64,000 bases of DNA from RHKX01 sp963839535 (GCA_963839535.1 CAWIVF010000013.1:186001-250000); one strand, 5' to 3'; counted from the first letter of the stretch, positions 1 to 8,449 are shown. Numbers and translations are program-made. Notes: generated from the sequence alone by a model not told the origin.

Positions 1-708
1 AACGGCGGCTACGTGCTGAACGGTCAGAAGACCTGGATCAGCGCGGCGCATCTCGCCGACCACGTGCTGGTCGTCGGCCGCTCCGACTCGTCGGGCTCCA
101 AGCACGAGGGCCTGTCGATGATCTCGGTGCCGACCGACGCCGAGGGGATCGAGATCAACGGGATCCAGACGATGGGCGGCAAGGAGGTCAACGACGTCTT
201 CCTGACCGACTGCCACGTCGACGCGGATCGGCTGCTCGGCACCGAGGGCGGCGGCTGGATGCAGCTGATGTCCGGGCTCAACATCGAGCGCCTGATCCTC
301 GCCGCGACCGCGCTCGGGATCGCGCAGCGCGCGTTCGACGACACGCTCGACTACATCAAGGAGCGCAAGCAGTTCGGTCGCCCGATCGGGACGTTCCAGA
401 CGCTCAAGCACCGGATCGCCGACCTGGCGACGGAGCTCGAGTGCACCCGTCTGCTCGTCTACGACGTCGCCCGCAAGGTCGACGCCGACCCGAACCAGAT
501 GCTCCCCCGCGAGGCCTCGATGGCGAAGCTCAAGGCCACCGAGCTGGCGAAGAAGTGCTCGCTCGAGGGGATGCAGATGATGGGCGGCTACGGCTACGCG
601 TCGGAGTACGACATGGAGCGCCACGTCCGGGCCAGCCTGGTGATGTCGATCTACGGCGGGACGAACGAGATCCAGCGGGAGATCGTCGCCAAGACGTACG
701 GGCTGTAG
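1..708 (+). CDS. Acyl-CoA dehydrogenase, C-terminal part (5' end outside window)
   Basis: FAD-dependent acyl-CoA dehydrogenase that introduces the alpha,beta double bond in acyl-CoA. The reading frame is open from base 1, so the N-terminal domain is missing; 235 residues remain, covering the beta-barrel middle domain and the C-terminal helical domain (ERKQFGRPIGTFQTLKH, then MMGGYGY and YGGTNEIQR near the end). In the medium- and short-chain enzymes the catalytic Glu sits in the YEGT motif; here that position is Gly (YGGT). An alternative Glu is present in LNIERLILA, the position used by isovaleryl-CoA and long-chain enzymes, so an isovaleryl/long-chain-like mechanism is inferred. The substrate cannot be stated. 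Confidence 0.93.
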   Translation, partial: NGGYVLNGQKTWISAAHLADHVLVVGRSDSSGSKHEGLSMISVPTDAEGIEINGIQTMGGKEVNDVFLTDCHVDADRLLGTEGGGWMQLMSGLNIERLILAATALGIAQRAFDDTLDYIKERKQFGRPIGTFQTLKHRIADLATELECTRLLVYDVARKVDADPNQMLPREASMAKLKATELAKKCSLEGMQMMGGYGYASEYDMERHVRASLVMSIYGGTNEIQREIVAKTYGL

Positions 709-732
709 GGACGAAGGGCCGCGGAGCGGCTC

Positions 733-738
733 TAGGCT
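733..738 (+). promoter_or_regulatory. -10-like box TAGGCT, leaderless start
   Basis: TAGGCT ends 7 nt before the TTG at 746. With no Shine-Dalgarno in between, the transcript probably starts at or next to the start codon. It is one of a recurrent set in this window. Confidence 0.5.
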
Positions 739-745
739 GGTTCGC

Positions 746-2038
746 TTGTCCGAGCCCGAGCACAGCCGACCCCCGGGGTTTTTCCGGGCGGTGCTGAAGG
801 AGCAGGCGCGCCTGCTCTCGATCCGGCCGCCGGCGCCGCCGGCGCTGCTCTTCCGCGTGGGTCGCTGGTTCGTCCGGACCGTGATCAGGGAGTCGGCGCC
901 GCAGCTCGCGATCGCCGGCCTGGTGGTCCTGGCGGTCCTGCTGCTGCTCGGCGCCGCGGCCGCGAACGATCGGGTTGATCGCGATCGCGGTGATCGCGTT
1001 GCTCGTCCTCGCCGAGCTCCGCCACGCCTGGCTCGCGCACAAGAGCACCGCTGAGATCGAGGCGGCGCTCGAGGGGATCGAGGGCCCGGAGGACGGGCCG
1101 AAGATGCCGCGCAGCCACCTCGTGATCCCGCCGCTCGCCTTCGTCACCCGCGGCGTCAATCGCACCCGCGGGGTCAAGTTCGCCGAGGTCGACGGGATGA
1201 AGCTGCGCCTCGACGTCTACCGCCCCGCCGACGACGATCCCGACGACGACCTGATCCAGCCGGCCGTGATCCAGGTGCACGGCGGCGGGTGGCTTGCCGG
1301 CTCGCGCTTCGAGCAGGGCATCCCGCTGCTCAACCACATGGCCTCGATCGGCTGGGTCGGCTTCAACATCGACTACCGACTCAGCCCGCAGGCGACCTTC
1401 CCCGACCACGTCGTCGACGTGAAGCGCGCGATCGCCTGGGTGCGGGAGAACGCCGAGGAGCTCGGCATCGACCCCGAGATGATCTGCCTGACCGGTGGCT
1501 CCGCCGGCGGCCACCTGACGGCCCTCGCCGCGCTCACCGCCGGACGACCCCGACCTGCAGCCCGGCTTCGAGGACGCCGACACCTCGGTTGCCGCCGCCG
1601 TCCCGTTCTACGGCGTCTTCGACCTCACCGACGCCAACGGCTTCTACTACCCGCAGATGCGCTCCTGGCGTGTTCGAGAAGGTCGTCTTCAAGCGCCTCT
1701 ACGCGGAGGCCGAGGACGTCTACCGCGCGGCCTCGCCGACCTTCCGCGTGCACGAGGACGCACCTCCGTTCCTCGTGATCCATGGCGAGCGCGACACGCT
1801 CGTTCCCGCTCGGGACGCGCGGCAGCTTCGTCGAGGAGCTGAAGCGGGTTTCGCGCGAGCCGGTGCGCTACGTCGAGCTTCCCGGGGCCGAGCACGCCTT
1901 CGACATCTGGCCGTCGGAGCGGACAGCGCGCATCTCCGAGGGGATCGGCCGCTTCCTGACGGCGGTCGCCGAGGCGCAGCGGCAAGGGACCCACCGAGGG
2001 CGTCGGCCACGGGCGCCAGCATGCCCGCATCGGTTGAC
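746..2038 (+). CDS. Membrane-anchored alpha/beta hydrolase (carboxylesterase-like), frame broken
   Basis: Hydrolase of the alpha/beta fold, hormone-sensitive-lipase/BD-FAE-like esterase group. The N-terminus has one or two hydrophobic helices (around 880-1020), so it is probably membrane anchored with the catalytic domain following. Visible motifs are the oxyanion HGGGW (about 1278), the nucleophile elbow GGSAGGH (about 1495), the acid in HGERDTLVP (about 1785) and the His in PGAEHAFD (about 1890). Four frame jumps (about 955, 1545, 1670 and 1815) interrupt the frame, each fixable by one base, and the protein reads as one complete domain across them. The TTG start is chosen from the -10 box 7 nt upstream. 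The 3' end is uncertain: TGA at 2036-2038 needs a last frame change, otherwise the frame runs to about 2120. Confidence 0.72.
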
Positions 2039-2116
2039 AGGACTTCGTCCGCGGGTAAGGTGCGCCGCCAACCGACCCGCCGCAGTCAGCGGGTCCAGCC
2101 CAGGAGGAGCCTCCAC

Positions 2117-2509
2117 GTGATCTCAGCAACGAACGTCCGGCGCACCGCCGCTTCCCTCGCCCTCACCGGCGCCGCCATGGCCGCCGCCGTCAGCCCCGCA
2201 GCCGCCGGGGACATGCCCGTCGACACCGAGCTGGTCCTGCGCAACTCCGCCCCGGCCTTCCACGGCAAGGTGCGCGCTGACGACGATCGCTGCGTCGCCG
2301 GCCGCAAGGTCCGCCTGTTCCGGGTCAAGCCGGGCGACGACAAGCTCCTCGGCAAGGACCTCGCCGACGGCAAGGGCTACTGGGAGGTCCCCAAGGCCCC
2401 CAAGTCGGGCGTCTACTACGCGAAGACGAAGGAGATCATGGCCGGCGGCGAGGAGAGCTCGACCGTCCTCTGCCTGAAGGCGAAGTCGAACAAGGTCTTC
2501 GTCGACTAG
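2117..2509 (+). CDS. Small secreted protein of unknown function
   Basis: A 130-residue protein starting at GTG, preceded by a clear Shine-Dalgarno AGGAGG at 2102-2107. Residues 1-33 form a signal peptide (basic NVRR, hydrophobic Ala-rich core, SPAAAGD cleavage region). The mature part has two cysteines (DDRCVAG and TVLCLKA) that could form a disulfide, and beta-rich composition with a charged, Lys-rich C-terminus. I do not recognise the family. It lies downstream of the hydrolase on the same strand, and the TAG stop directly abuts the palindromic repeat that begins at 2510. Confidence 0.75.
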   Translation: MISATNVRRTAASLALTGAAMAAAVSPAAAGDMPVDTELVLRNSAPAFHGKVRADDDRCVAGRKVRLFRVKPGDDKLLGKDLADGKGYWEVPKAPKSGVYYAKTKEIMAGGEESSTVLCLKAKSNKVFVD

Positions 2510-2689
2510 TAGATAACTCCCGGGGGATCCTCCGCTTCGCGTCCGGTCCCCCGGGGTGGCTGGCCACCGGGACGGGAAGTCCTGCCGTCTTAGGGCCTAG
2601 TACCTATCAACCGCAGGATCTCCCGTCCCGGTGGGGCCCCTTCCCGAGGGAAGCGGACGCGAAGCGGAGCATTTCCTCGGAGTTATCTA
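2510..2689. repeat. 180-bp palindromic repeat element with terminal inverted repeats (MITE-like)
   Basis: The ends are perfect 11-bp inverted repeats, TAGATAACTCC (2510-2520) and GGAGTTATCTA (2679-2689). Inside are two more perfect pairs: a 15-mer CTCCGCTTCGCGTCC (2530-2544) with its complement at 2655-2669, and a 14-mer CCACCGGGACGGGA (2564-2577) with its complement at 2621-2634. The structure is two head-to-head copies of an ~80-bp unit around a ~35-bp centre. A third copy of the unit lies at about 62755-62840, sharing 29 identical bases with the right arm. It has no coding capacity. It could be a MITE, a REP/BIME-like element or a strong terminator between two genes. Confidence 0.75.
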
Positions 2690-2691
2690 AT

Positions 2692-2731
2692 CGGACAGTG
2701 TGTCCGGACGGGCTGTATGCTCGTCCGGATG
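2692..2731 (+). promoter_or_regulatory. Promoter and putative autoregulatory operator of the TetR gene
   Basis: Two overlapping palindromes lie against the start codon: CGGACA-GTG-TGTCCG (2692-2706) and TCCGGACG (2703-2710) with CGTCCGGA (2722-2729). The second pair brackets a -10-like TATGCT (2716-2721) placed 7 nt before the ATG at 2729. Binding of a dimeric TetR repressor here would block RNA polymerase; autoregulation is inferred from position. Confidence 0.6.
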
Positions 2732-3352
2732 CCCTCCGTCACCCGTCGCGCCGAATCCTCCCGCCCACCGGCCGCGCCCGCGCGTCTGGTCGAGGCGACC
2801 GAGCGGCTGCTCGCCTCCGGCACGCCCTACATCGGCCTCAGCGTCGAGCAGCTCTGCTCGGAGGCCGGCGTCGCCCGCTCCACGTTCTACGTCCACTTCC
2901 GGGACAAGGGCGAGCTCGTCACCCGGGTGGCGGAGCGGATGCTCGTCCAGCTCGCCGCGGCCGCCGAGGCATGGTGGACGCCGGAGTCGAGCCGCGCCGA
3001 GCTGCTCGCGGCAACCCGCCGTCTCGTCGAGGTCTACGCGCGTCACAGAACCGTCTTCCAGGCGCTGACCGAGACCGCCGCCTACGACGGCGAGCTGCGC
3101 GCGGTCCAAGAGGCGATGGTCGACCGTCAGTCCGAGCCGCTGACGCGGCTGATCGAGGACGGCAAGCGCTCCGGCAGGGTCCGCGACCTGCACGCCCGCG
3201 AGACCGTCGTCGCCCTCGTCGGCATGGTCGAGGGCGCGTGCGCCCGGCTGGCCGGCGATGACGAAGCGGAGCTCGAGCGACTGGCGGAGACGATCACCGC
3301 GATCGCCTGGCACGCCCTCTACCCGGACGACGCCGTGGAGGCCGCCGCGTGA
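2729..3352 (+). CDS. TetR/AcrR-family transcriptional regulator
   Basis: A 207-residue one-component repressor. The N-terminal helix-turn-helix reads SVEQLCSEAGVARSTFYVHF followed by RDKGEL, typical of TetR proteins. The rest is the helical ligand-binding/dimerisation domain (TetR C-terminal group seen next to actinobacterial P450s). The ATG at 2729 is preferred over the in-frame ATG at 2717 because a TATGCT box ends 7 nt before it and a palindromic operator overlaps it. The stop TGA overlaps the GTG start of the P450 gene (GTGA), so the two are one transcription unit and the regulator probably controls the P450. The ligand is unknown. Confidence 0.9.
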   Translation: MPSVTRRAESSRPPAAPARLVEATERLLASGTPYIGLSVEQLCSEAGVARSTFYVHFRDKGELVTRVAERMLVQLAAAAEAWWTPESSRAELLAATRRLVEVYARHRTVFQALTETAAYDGELRAVQEAMVDRQSEPLTRLIEDGKRSGRVRDLHARETVVALVGMVEGACARLAGDDEAELERLAETITAIAWHALYPDDAVEAAA

Positions 3353-4779
3353 GCACCGCGGCGCGCATCGGCGACCCGGGCCCGCGTCCCGCCTTCCCGG
3401 GCCCGCCCGCCCTCGCCTCGGACATCCGCCAGGAGCGGGAGGCGCTCCGGCGCTCGCCGTTCCCCGCCGGCGAGAATCGCGTCTCCTTCCGCAACACCTG
3501 GCGCTTCCGTCGCGACCCCCTCGGCCTGCTGCTCGAGAACTACGAGCGCCACGGGCCGATCTTCGGGATGCGGATCATGTTCGGCTACTCGGTGATCATG
3601 CTCGGGCCGGAGGCCAACCACTTCATGCTCGTCTCCGGCCGCGACAACTTCGCCTGGCGGACGGGCCGGATGGGGGACCTGCTGACGCTGATCGGGGACG
3701 GCCTGCTGACCACCGACGGCGACTACCACGACGCCTCCCGGGCGATCCTGATGCCGGCCTTCCACCGCGACCGCGTCGCGGCCGCCGCCGAGGTGATGAG
3801 CGCGGAGGCGAGCGCCGCCGCCGATGCCCTGCCCGTCGGCCCCACGGTGGACCTCTACGGGTGGACGCGCGACCTCGCGATGCGGATCGCCATGCGCGCC
3901 CTCTTCGGCTTCGACCCCGACTCCGGCCGGGCGCACGAGATCGCCGCGCACTTCGAGAGCGGACTCAGCTTCCACGGGCGGGAGTTCGTGCTCCAGCTCC
4001 TCGTCGGCCCGGGGACGCCCCTGGCGCAGCTGCGGCGAGATCGCGCCGAGCTCGAGCGGCTGGTCGGGGCGGAGATCCGGCGGCGGCGCGACCGTGGTGA
4101 GGACGGGCTCGACATGCTCGCCTCGCTGCTCGCCGCGACCGACGAGGAGGGGGGCTCGCTCACCGACGAGCAGGTGCTCGACCACGTGCTCACCCTGCTC
4201 TTCGCCGGCCACGACACGACCACCTCGACGACGAGCTTCCTCGCCTACGAGCTCGCCCGCAATCCCGAGTGGACCGCGCGCCTGGCCGCCGAGCTCGACG
4301 AGGTCTGCGGCGACCGGGAGCCGACGGCCGAGGAGCTGTTCGGCGGGCTGCCGCTGCTCAGCCGCGCGGTCGACGAGACGCTGCGGCTCTACCCGCCCGC
4401 CTGGATCGGCCCGCGCCGGGTGGTGAAGGACTTCGAGTTCGCCGGCGTCCGCACCCCCGCGGGCCTCCCGGTCATGTACAGCTCGTGGGTGAGCCACCGC
4501 CTCCCCGACGTCTTCGAGGACCCGCACCGGTTCGACCCCGACCGCTTCGATCCCGAGCGGCGTGCGACCTGGCCGCGCGGCGCCTACGTCCCGTTCGGGA
4601 TGGGGCCGCGGGTCTGCATCGGCAAGCGCTTCGGCTACAGCGAGGTGCACGCGATCGCCGCCGCGCTGATCCGCCGCTTCACGTTCGAGCTGCCGGTCAA
4701 CTGGGAGCTCGAGATCCAGCAGGCGCCGACGCTGTCGCCGCGCGGCGGCCTCCCGGTCCGCCTCCATCCCCGCCGCTAG
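3349..4779 (+). CDS. Cytochrome P450
   Basis: Heme-thiolate monooxygenase of 476 residues, full length. The I-helix oxygen-binding motif is AGHDTTTST (around residue 285), the K-helix ExxR is ETLR (around 344), and the heme-binding loop is FGMGPRVCIGKRF (around 420) with the axial Cys. There is no N-terminal membrane anchor, as usual for soluble bacterial P450s; it needs ferredoxin and reductase partners that are not encoded here. It starts at GTG overlapping the TetR stop. Substrate is unknown; linkage to TetR and a downstream methyltransferase suggests xenobiotic or secondary-metabolite oxidation (inference). Confidence 0.95.
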   Translation: MSTAARIGDPGPRPAFPGPPALASDIRQEREALRRSPFPAGENRVSFRNTWRFRRDPLGLLLENYERHGPIFGMRIMFGYSVIMLGPEANHFMLVSGRDNFAWRTGRMGDLLTLIGDGLLTTDGDYHDASRAILMPAFHRDRVAAAAEVMSAEASAAADALPVGPTVDLYGWTRDLAMRIAMRALFGFDPDSGRAHEIAAHFESGLSFHGREFVLQLLVGPGTPLAQLRRDRAELERLVGAEIRRRRDRGEDGLDMLASLLAATDEEGGSLTDEQVLDHVLTLLFAGHDTTTSTTSFLAYELARNPEWTARLAAELDEVCGDREPTAEELFGGLPLLSRAVDETLRLYPPAWIGPRRVVKDFEFAGVRTPAGLPVMYSSWVSHRLPDVFEDPHRFDPDRFDPERRATWPRGAYVPFGMGPRVCIGKRFGYSEVHAIAAALIRRFTFELPVNWELEIQQAPTLSPRGGLPVRLHPRR

Positions 4780-4837
4780 GGCGCACTCGTTGTCGCGGAA
4801 GGCGTAGCCTGCTTCCGTCAGCAACGAGGAGGTAGAG

Positions 4838-5650
4838 ATGGTTGACGGAGCCGCGGTCAAGACGGCACAGAAGGCGACCTGGACGGCCGGCGACTACGTG
4901 GAGATCGCCGCGCGGATCCAGCCCGCCGCGGTGCGCCTGGTCGACGCGCTGGAGTTCGGCGAGGGGATCGACGGCCTCGACATCGCCTGCGGGACCGGCA
5001 ACGCGACGATCCCGGCAGCCCAGCGCGGCGCCCGGATGAGCGGCCTCGACCTGACGCCGAAGCTGGTCGAGATCGCCCGCGAGCGAGCGGCCGCCGAGGG
5101 CCTGGAGATCACGATCGTCGAGGGCGACGCCGAGAACCTTCCCTACGAGGACGACTCCTTCGACCGGGTGATCTCGGTGTTCGGGACGATGTTCGCGCCG
5201 GACCAGCAGCGGACCGCCGACGAGATGATGCGGGTCTGCCGGCCGGGTGGCCGGATCGGCTTCTGCGCGTGGACGCCGGAGGGCCTGAACGGCCGCATGT
5301 TCGGCACGATCGGCGCCCACATGCCGCCGCCGCCGGAGGGCTTCATGCCGCCGGTGCTGTGGGGCTCGGAGGACCGGGTCCGGGAGCTCTTCGCCGACGC
5401 CGGCGCCGAGCCCGAGTTCACCCGCGACATCGTCGTCTTCGAGGAGGACTCGATCGAGCGCTGGATGGACGAGGGCGAGCGGACGCTCGGGCCGATGGTG
5501 ATGGCCAAGAAGGCCCTGGAGGCGGAGGGGAAGTGGGATGCCGCTCGCGCCGACCTCGTCGCGCTCTACGAGGAGGTCAACGAGGGCGACGACGGCTCGA
5601 TGCGCGCGCCGGCCGAGTACCTGATGACGACGCTGCGGTTGCCTGGCTAG
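4838..5650 (+). CDS. SAM-dependent methyltransferase (class I)
   Basis: A 270-residue class I methyltransferase of the Methyltransf_11/UbiE-like group. Motif I is GLDIACGTGNATI (about residues 48-60), the acidic end of beta-2 is GLDLTP, and DAENLPYEDDSFDRVIS supplies motifs II/III. The C-terminal third resembles the substrate cap of small-molecule methyltransferases. The ATG at 4838 follows GAGGAGG (about 4825-4831), a strong Shine-Dalgarno; a TAGCCT box lies further upstream near 4805. It may share regulation with the P450 59 bp upstream, but has its own promoter-like signals. The substrate cannot be deduced. Confidence 0.9.
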   Translation: MVDGAAVKTAQKATWTAGDYVEIAARIQPAAVRLVDALEFGEGIDGLDIACGTGNATIPAAQRGARMSGLDLTPKLVEIARERAAAEGLEITIVEGDAENLPYEDDSFDRVISVFGTMFAPDQQRTADEMMRVCRPGGRIGFCAWTPEGLNGRMFGTIGAHMPPPPEGFMPPVLWGSEDRVRELFADAGAEPEFTRDIVVFEEDSIERWMDEGERTLGPMVMAKKALEAEGKWDAARADLVALYEEVNEGDDGSMRAPAEYLMTTLRLPG

Positions 5651-5681
5651 GAACCGCCGCGGTCGCGCTCGACCGCCTCGC

Positions 5682-5687
5682 TAACGT
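5682..5687 (+). promoter_or_regulatory. -10-like box TAACGT, leaderless start of lipA
   Basis: TAACGT lies 7 nt before the GTG start at 5695, leaving no space for a Shine-Dalgarno. Confidence 0.5.
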
Positions 5688-5694
5688 AGGCGGC

Positions 5695-6690
5695 GTGAGC
5701 ACGCCGCCCCCCGTCGCAGCGCCCGAGGCTCCCGAGCGCGAGCACAAGACCCGCTCGCGCGCCCGGCCCGGCGGGATCGCGATCGAGAAGGTCGCCGGCC
5801 GGCCCTTCCGCGAGCGCAAGCCGCCGTGGCTGAAGGTCCCGGCGCCCGGCGGGCCCAAGTACCGCGAGCTGAAGAAGCAGATCCACGGGGACCGGCTGCA
5901 CACCGTCTGCGAGGAGGCCAACTGCCCCAACGTCGGCGAGTGCTGGGAGCGCGGCACCGCCACGTTCATGATCCTCGGCGACACCTGCACCCGCCGCTGC
6001 GGCTTCTGCAACGTCAACACGGGCAAGCCGACCTGGAACGACCCGCTCGAGCCCGCCCGCGTGGCCCGGTCGGTCGCGCAGATGGGCCTCAAGCACGCCG
6101 TCATCACCTCGGTCGACCGCGACGACCTGCCCGACTACGGGGCGAGCGCGTTCGTCGGCGTCATCCGCTCGATCCGGATGCAGGCGCCCGGCTGCAAGGT
6201 CGAGATCCTCACCCCGGACTTCCGCGGCCAGGAGATGCCGCTGGCGAAGGTCATCGCCGAGAAGCCCGACGTCTTCAACCACAACTGCGAGGTCGTCCCG
6301 CGCCTCTACCCGATCGCCCGCCGCGGCTCCGAGTTCCTGCGCTCCGCGCGCGTCCTGCGCAACGCGAAGGAGATGGGCGGCAGGGACGTGATCACGAAGT
6401 CCGGGTTGATGGTCGGCCTCGGCGAGAGCTTCGACGAGATGGTCGACACGTTCGGCCAGCTGCGCGAGCACAAGGTCCAGGTGCTCACGGTCGGCCAGTA
6501 CCTGCGCCCGACCGAGCGGCACCTGCCGGTGGTCCGCTACTGGGAGCCGGAGGAGTTCGACGCGCTTGCCGCCGAGGCGCGGCGGATCGGCTTCGAGTCG
6601 GTGGCCGCGGGACCGCTGGTCCGCTCGAGCTACCACGCCGACGAGAGCGCCCGCGAGGCGCTCGCGGCAACCGCTCCCGCCTCCGCCTAG
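5695..6690 (+). CDS. lipA: Lipoyl synthase (radical SAM)
   Basis: Inserts two sulfurs into octanoyl chains on lipoyl domains or GcvH, completing the lipoate cofactor. The protein is 331 residues and intact. The auxiliary 4Fe-4S cluster motif is CEEANCPNVGEC, the radical-SAM cluster motif is CTRRCGFC, and the conserved C-terminal serine is in RSSYHA. A ~35-residue N-terminal extension rich in Pro/Arg precedes the conserved PPWLKV region. GTG at 5695 is chosen because a TAACGT box ends 7 nt before it. The usual partner lipB is not in the window. Confidence 0.97.
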   Translation: MSTPPPVAAPEAPEREHKTRSRARPGGIAIEKVAGRPFRERKPPWLKVPAPGGPKYRELKKQIHGDRLHTVCEEANCPNVGECWERGTATFMILGDTCTRRCGFCNVNTGKPTWNDPLEPARVARSVAQMGLKHAVITSVDRDDLPDYGASAFVGVIRSIRMQAPGCKVEILTPDFRGQEMPLAKVIAEKPDVFNHNCEVVPRLYPIARRGSEFLRSARVLRNAKEMGGRDVITKSGLMVGLGESFDEMVDTFGQLREHKVQVLTVGQYLRPTERHLPVVRYWEPEEFDALAAEARRIGFESVAAGPLVRSSYHADESAREALAATAPASA

Positions 6691-6724
6691 CCCTCGCGCC
6701 GCCGCAGGTCCGGGCCGCCGCGAC

Positions 6725-6730
6725 TAGCCT
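6725..6730 (+). promoter_or_regulatory. -10-like box TAGCCT, leaderless start of rhomboid gene
   Basis: TAGCCT is followed by 9 nt and then the GTG start at 6740. Confidence 0.45.
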
Positions 6731-6739
6731 CTCCGGCCC

Positions 6740-7569
6740 GTGATCCCGATCAAGGACAACGTCGCGACGGGTCGCTTCCCGATCGTCACCGTCGTCCTGA
6801 TCCTGCTCAACCTGGCCGCCTTCGCCTGGCAGCTCAGCCTCGCGACCGACGAGGCCTCCTCGTTCGTGCTCGCGCGCGCCGGCGTCTCGGAGCGGGACCA
6901 GGGAGCGATCGAATACGGGGCGATTCCCTACCGGATCACGCACCCCGGGAGCGAGTGCGGGGTCGCGGGCCCCGACATCGTCTGCGGCTCGGACGGGGTG
7001 GTCGAGGCCGGGGGACCGGAGGGCAGGCAGATCCCCGAGAACCTCGATCCGCCGGCGTGGTGGGTGACCCTGCTGACCTCGATGTTCATGCACGCCGGCC
7101 TGCTGCATCTCGCCGGCAACATGCTGTTCCTCTGGATCTTCGGCAGCAGCGTCGAGGACTCGATGGGGCGCGGCAGATTCGTCCTCTTCTATCTCCTGGC
7201 GGGGCCTGATCGCCACGTACTCGCAGGCGGCGTTCGACCCGGACTCGACGGTGCCGGTCATCGGCGCCTCCGGGGCGGTGGCGGGAGTGCTCGGCGCCTA
7301 CGCCCTGCTGCACCCGCGTGCGCGCGTGCTCAGCCTGGTGATCGTGCCGTTCTTCGTCACCCTGATCGAGGTGTCGGCGATGCTGCTGCTCGCGATCTGG
7401 TTCGCGCTCCAGTTCTTCCCCGCGGTCGGGCAGTTGGCGAGCCCCGGACGCCGACGGCGGCGGCATCGCCTACCTCGCGCACATCGGCGGCTTCCTGTTC
7501 GGCCTGGCGGCGATCCGGCTCTTCGCGCGGCGGCGCGAACGCCCCGAGTCGCGGTTCCCTGTGTACTGA
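6740..7569 (+). CDS. Rhomboid-family intramembrane serine protease, frame broken twice
   Basis: Polytopic membrane protease that cleaves transmembrane substrates within the bilayer. The first helix (about residues 12-32) is followed by a long extracytoplasmic loop. Then come HAGLLHLAGNMLFLWIFG (loop and TM2 with the conserved His and Asn), the catalytic serine in GASGAVAG (about 7263) and the catalytic His in YLAHIGGF (about 7480). One extra G at about 7203 and one at about 7447 break the frame; removing them restores a complete ~275-residue rhomboid. Because catalytic residues fall on both sides of the breaks, sequence error is more likely than decay. The physiological substrate is unknown. 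Confidence 0.85.
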
Positions 7570-7575
7570 GCGGAT

Positions 7576-7773
7576 ATGGACGGCCGCCGCCCCACCTCGA
7601 TCGTCGTCGCCGGGATCTTCTTCCTGCTCGTCTTCGGCGGGCTCACGGTTGCCGCCCTGGCGACCGCCGAGCTCAACATCGCGACGCTGGTGATCGCGGC
7701 GATCTCGCTGTTCGTGATGGTCGCCGTCGTCGGCGCCCTGATCGGCGCGATGCGCAAGCCGCCGCCGCAATGA
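7576..7773 (+). CDS. Small two-helix membrane protein
   Basis: A 65-residue protein with two hydrophobic segments (about residues 7-29 and 33-58), a short charged N-terminus and a Lys-Pro tail. The stop TGA overlaps the ATG of the next gene (ATGA at 7770), and the start is 6 nt past the rhomboid stop, so the three genes look co-transcribed. I do not recognise the family. Confidence 0.65.
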   Translation: MDGRRPTSIVVAGIFFLLVFGGLTVAALATAELNIATLVIAAISLFVMVAVVGALIGAMRKPPPQ

Positions 7774-8378
7774 CCGAGGGGCGCTCGCTCGGCGCCGCCG
7801 CGCTCGCGGCCCTCTTCGCGGTCGGCGCGGTCGGCGGGCTGATCGGCGACATGTGCCACGTCGAGTCGGGAACGACCGTCTATCTCGAGGACCCCCTCCC
7901 CTACATCTGGGAGAGCCAGCTCTGGTTCCCGCTGATGGTCGGCGCCGGGACCGCGGCGCTCGGCTGGATCCGGGTGCGGTTCGGCCCGCCGACTGAGCCG
8001 CTGCTCGCTGGCGAGGGCGCGCGCGAGGCGGTGGCGATGATCGCCTCGGTGCTGGCGCTGTACGCGCTCACCGCGATCGTCCGCGGCGAGCCGCAGGAGG
8101 TTGCGGTCGTGCTCGTCTACGGCGTCGCGGCGCTTGTCTGCACGCGCTTCGCCCGGGACCGCATCGACCTGCTCTGCGGCGTGCTCGCGGCGTTGTTCGG
8201 AGTGACGGCGGAGATCGTCCTCTCCGCAGCCGGCGTCTTCGAGTACGCCGAAGACGTCGCGCAGTTCGCCGGAGCCGCGACCTGGCTCCCGGCCCTCTAC
8301 GTGGCGTACGGCGTGGTGGCGGCGCGGCTGGGGTCTTTGGCGGACGGTTGGTCTCCGCCCCCCTCCACGCCGAAGTAG
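7770..8378 (+). CDS. Polytopic membrane protein of unknown function
   Basis: A 202-residue protein with about six hydrophobic helices and few charged residues between them. The pattern of a His/Cys near the end of helix 1 (GDMCHVES), an aromatic-rich loop (YIWESQLWFPLM), and WLPALYVAYG before the last helix resembles small bacterial INSIG/DUF2878-like membrane proteins; that resemblance is weak. It is coupled by an ATGA overlap to the small protein upstream. No catalytic motif is visible. Confidence 0.7.
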   Translation: MTEGRSLGAAALAALFAVGAVGGLIGDMCHVESGTTVYLEDPLPYIWESQLWFPLMVGAGTAALGWIRVRFGPPTEPLLAGEGAREAVAMIASVLALYALTAIVRGEPQEVAVVLVYGVAALVCTRFARDRIDLLCGVLAALFGVTAEIVLSAAGVFEYAEDVAQFAGAATWLPALYVAYGVVAARLGSLADGWSPPPSTPK

Positions 8379-8382
8379 TTCC

Positions 8383-8398
8383 ACTCTCGTACGAGAGT
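8383..8398. promoter_or_regulatory. 16-bp perfect palindrome downstream of membrane protein gene
   Basis: ACTCTCGT followed directly by ACGAGAGT, 4 nt after the stop codon at 8378 and 51 nt before the next ATG. It could be an operator or a cruciform-forming terminator core; no T-run follows. Confidence 0.4.
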
Positions 8399-8449
8399 CG
8401 GCACAGACGGTCACAGACTCGTACCGACTCGCGCCATACCGTCGAAGTG

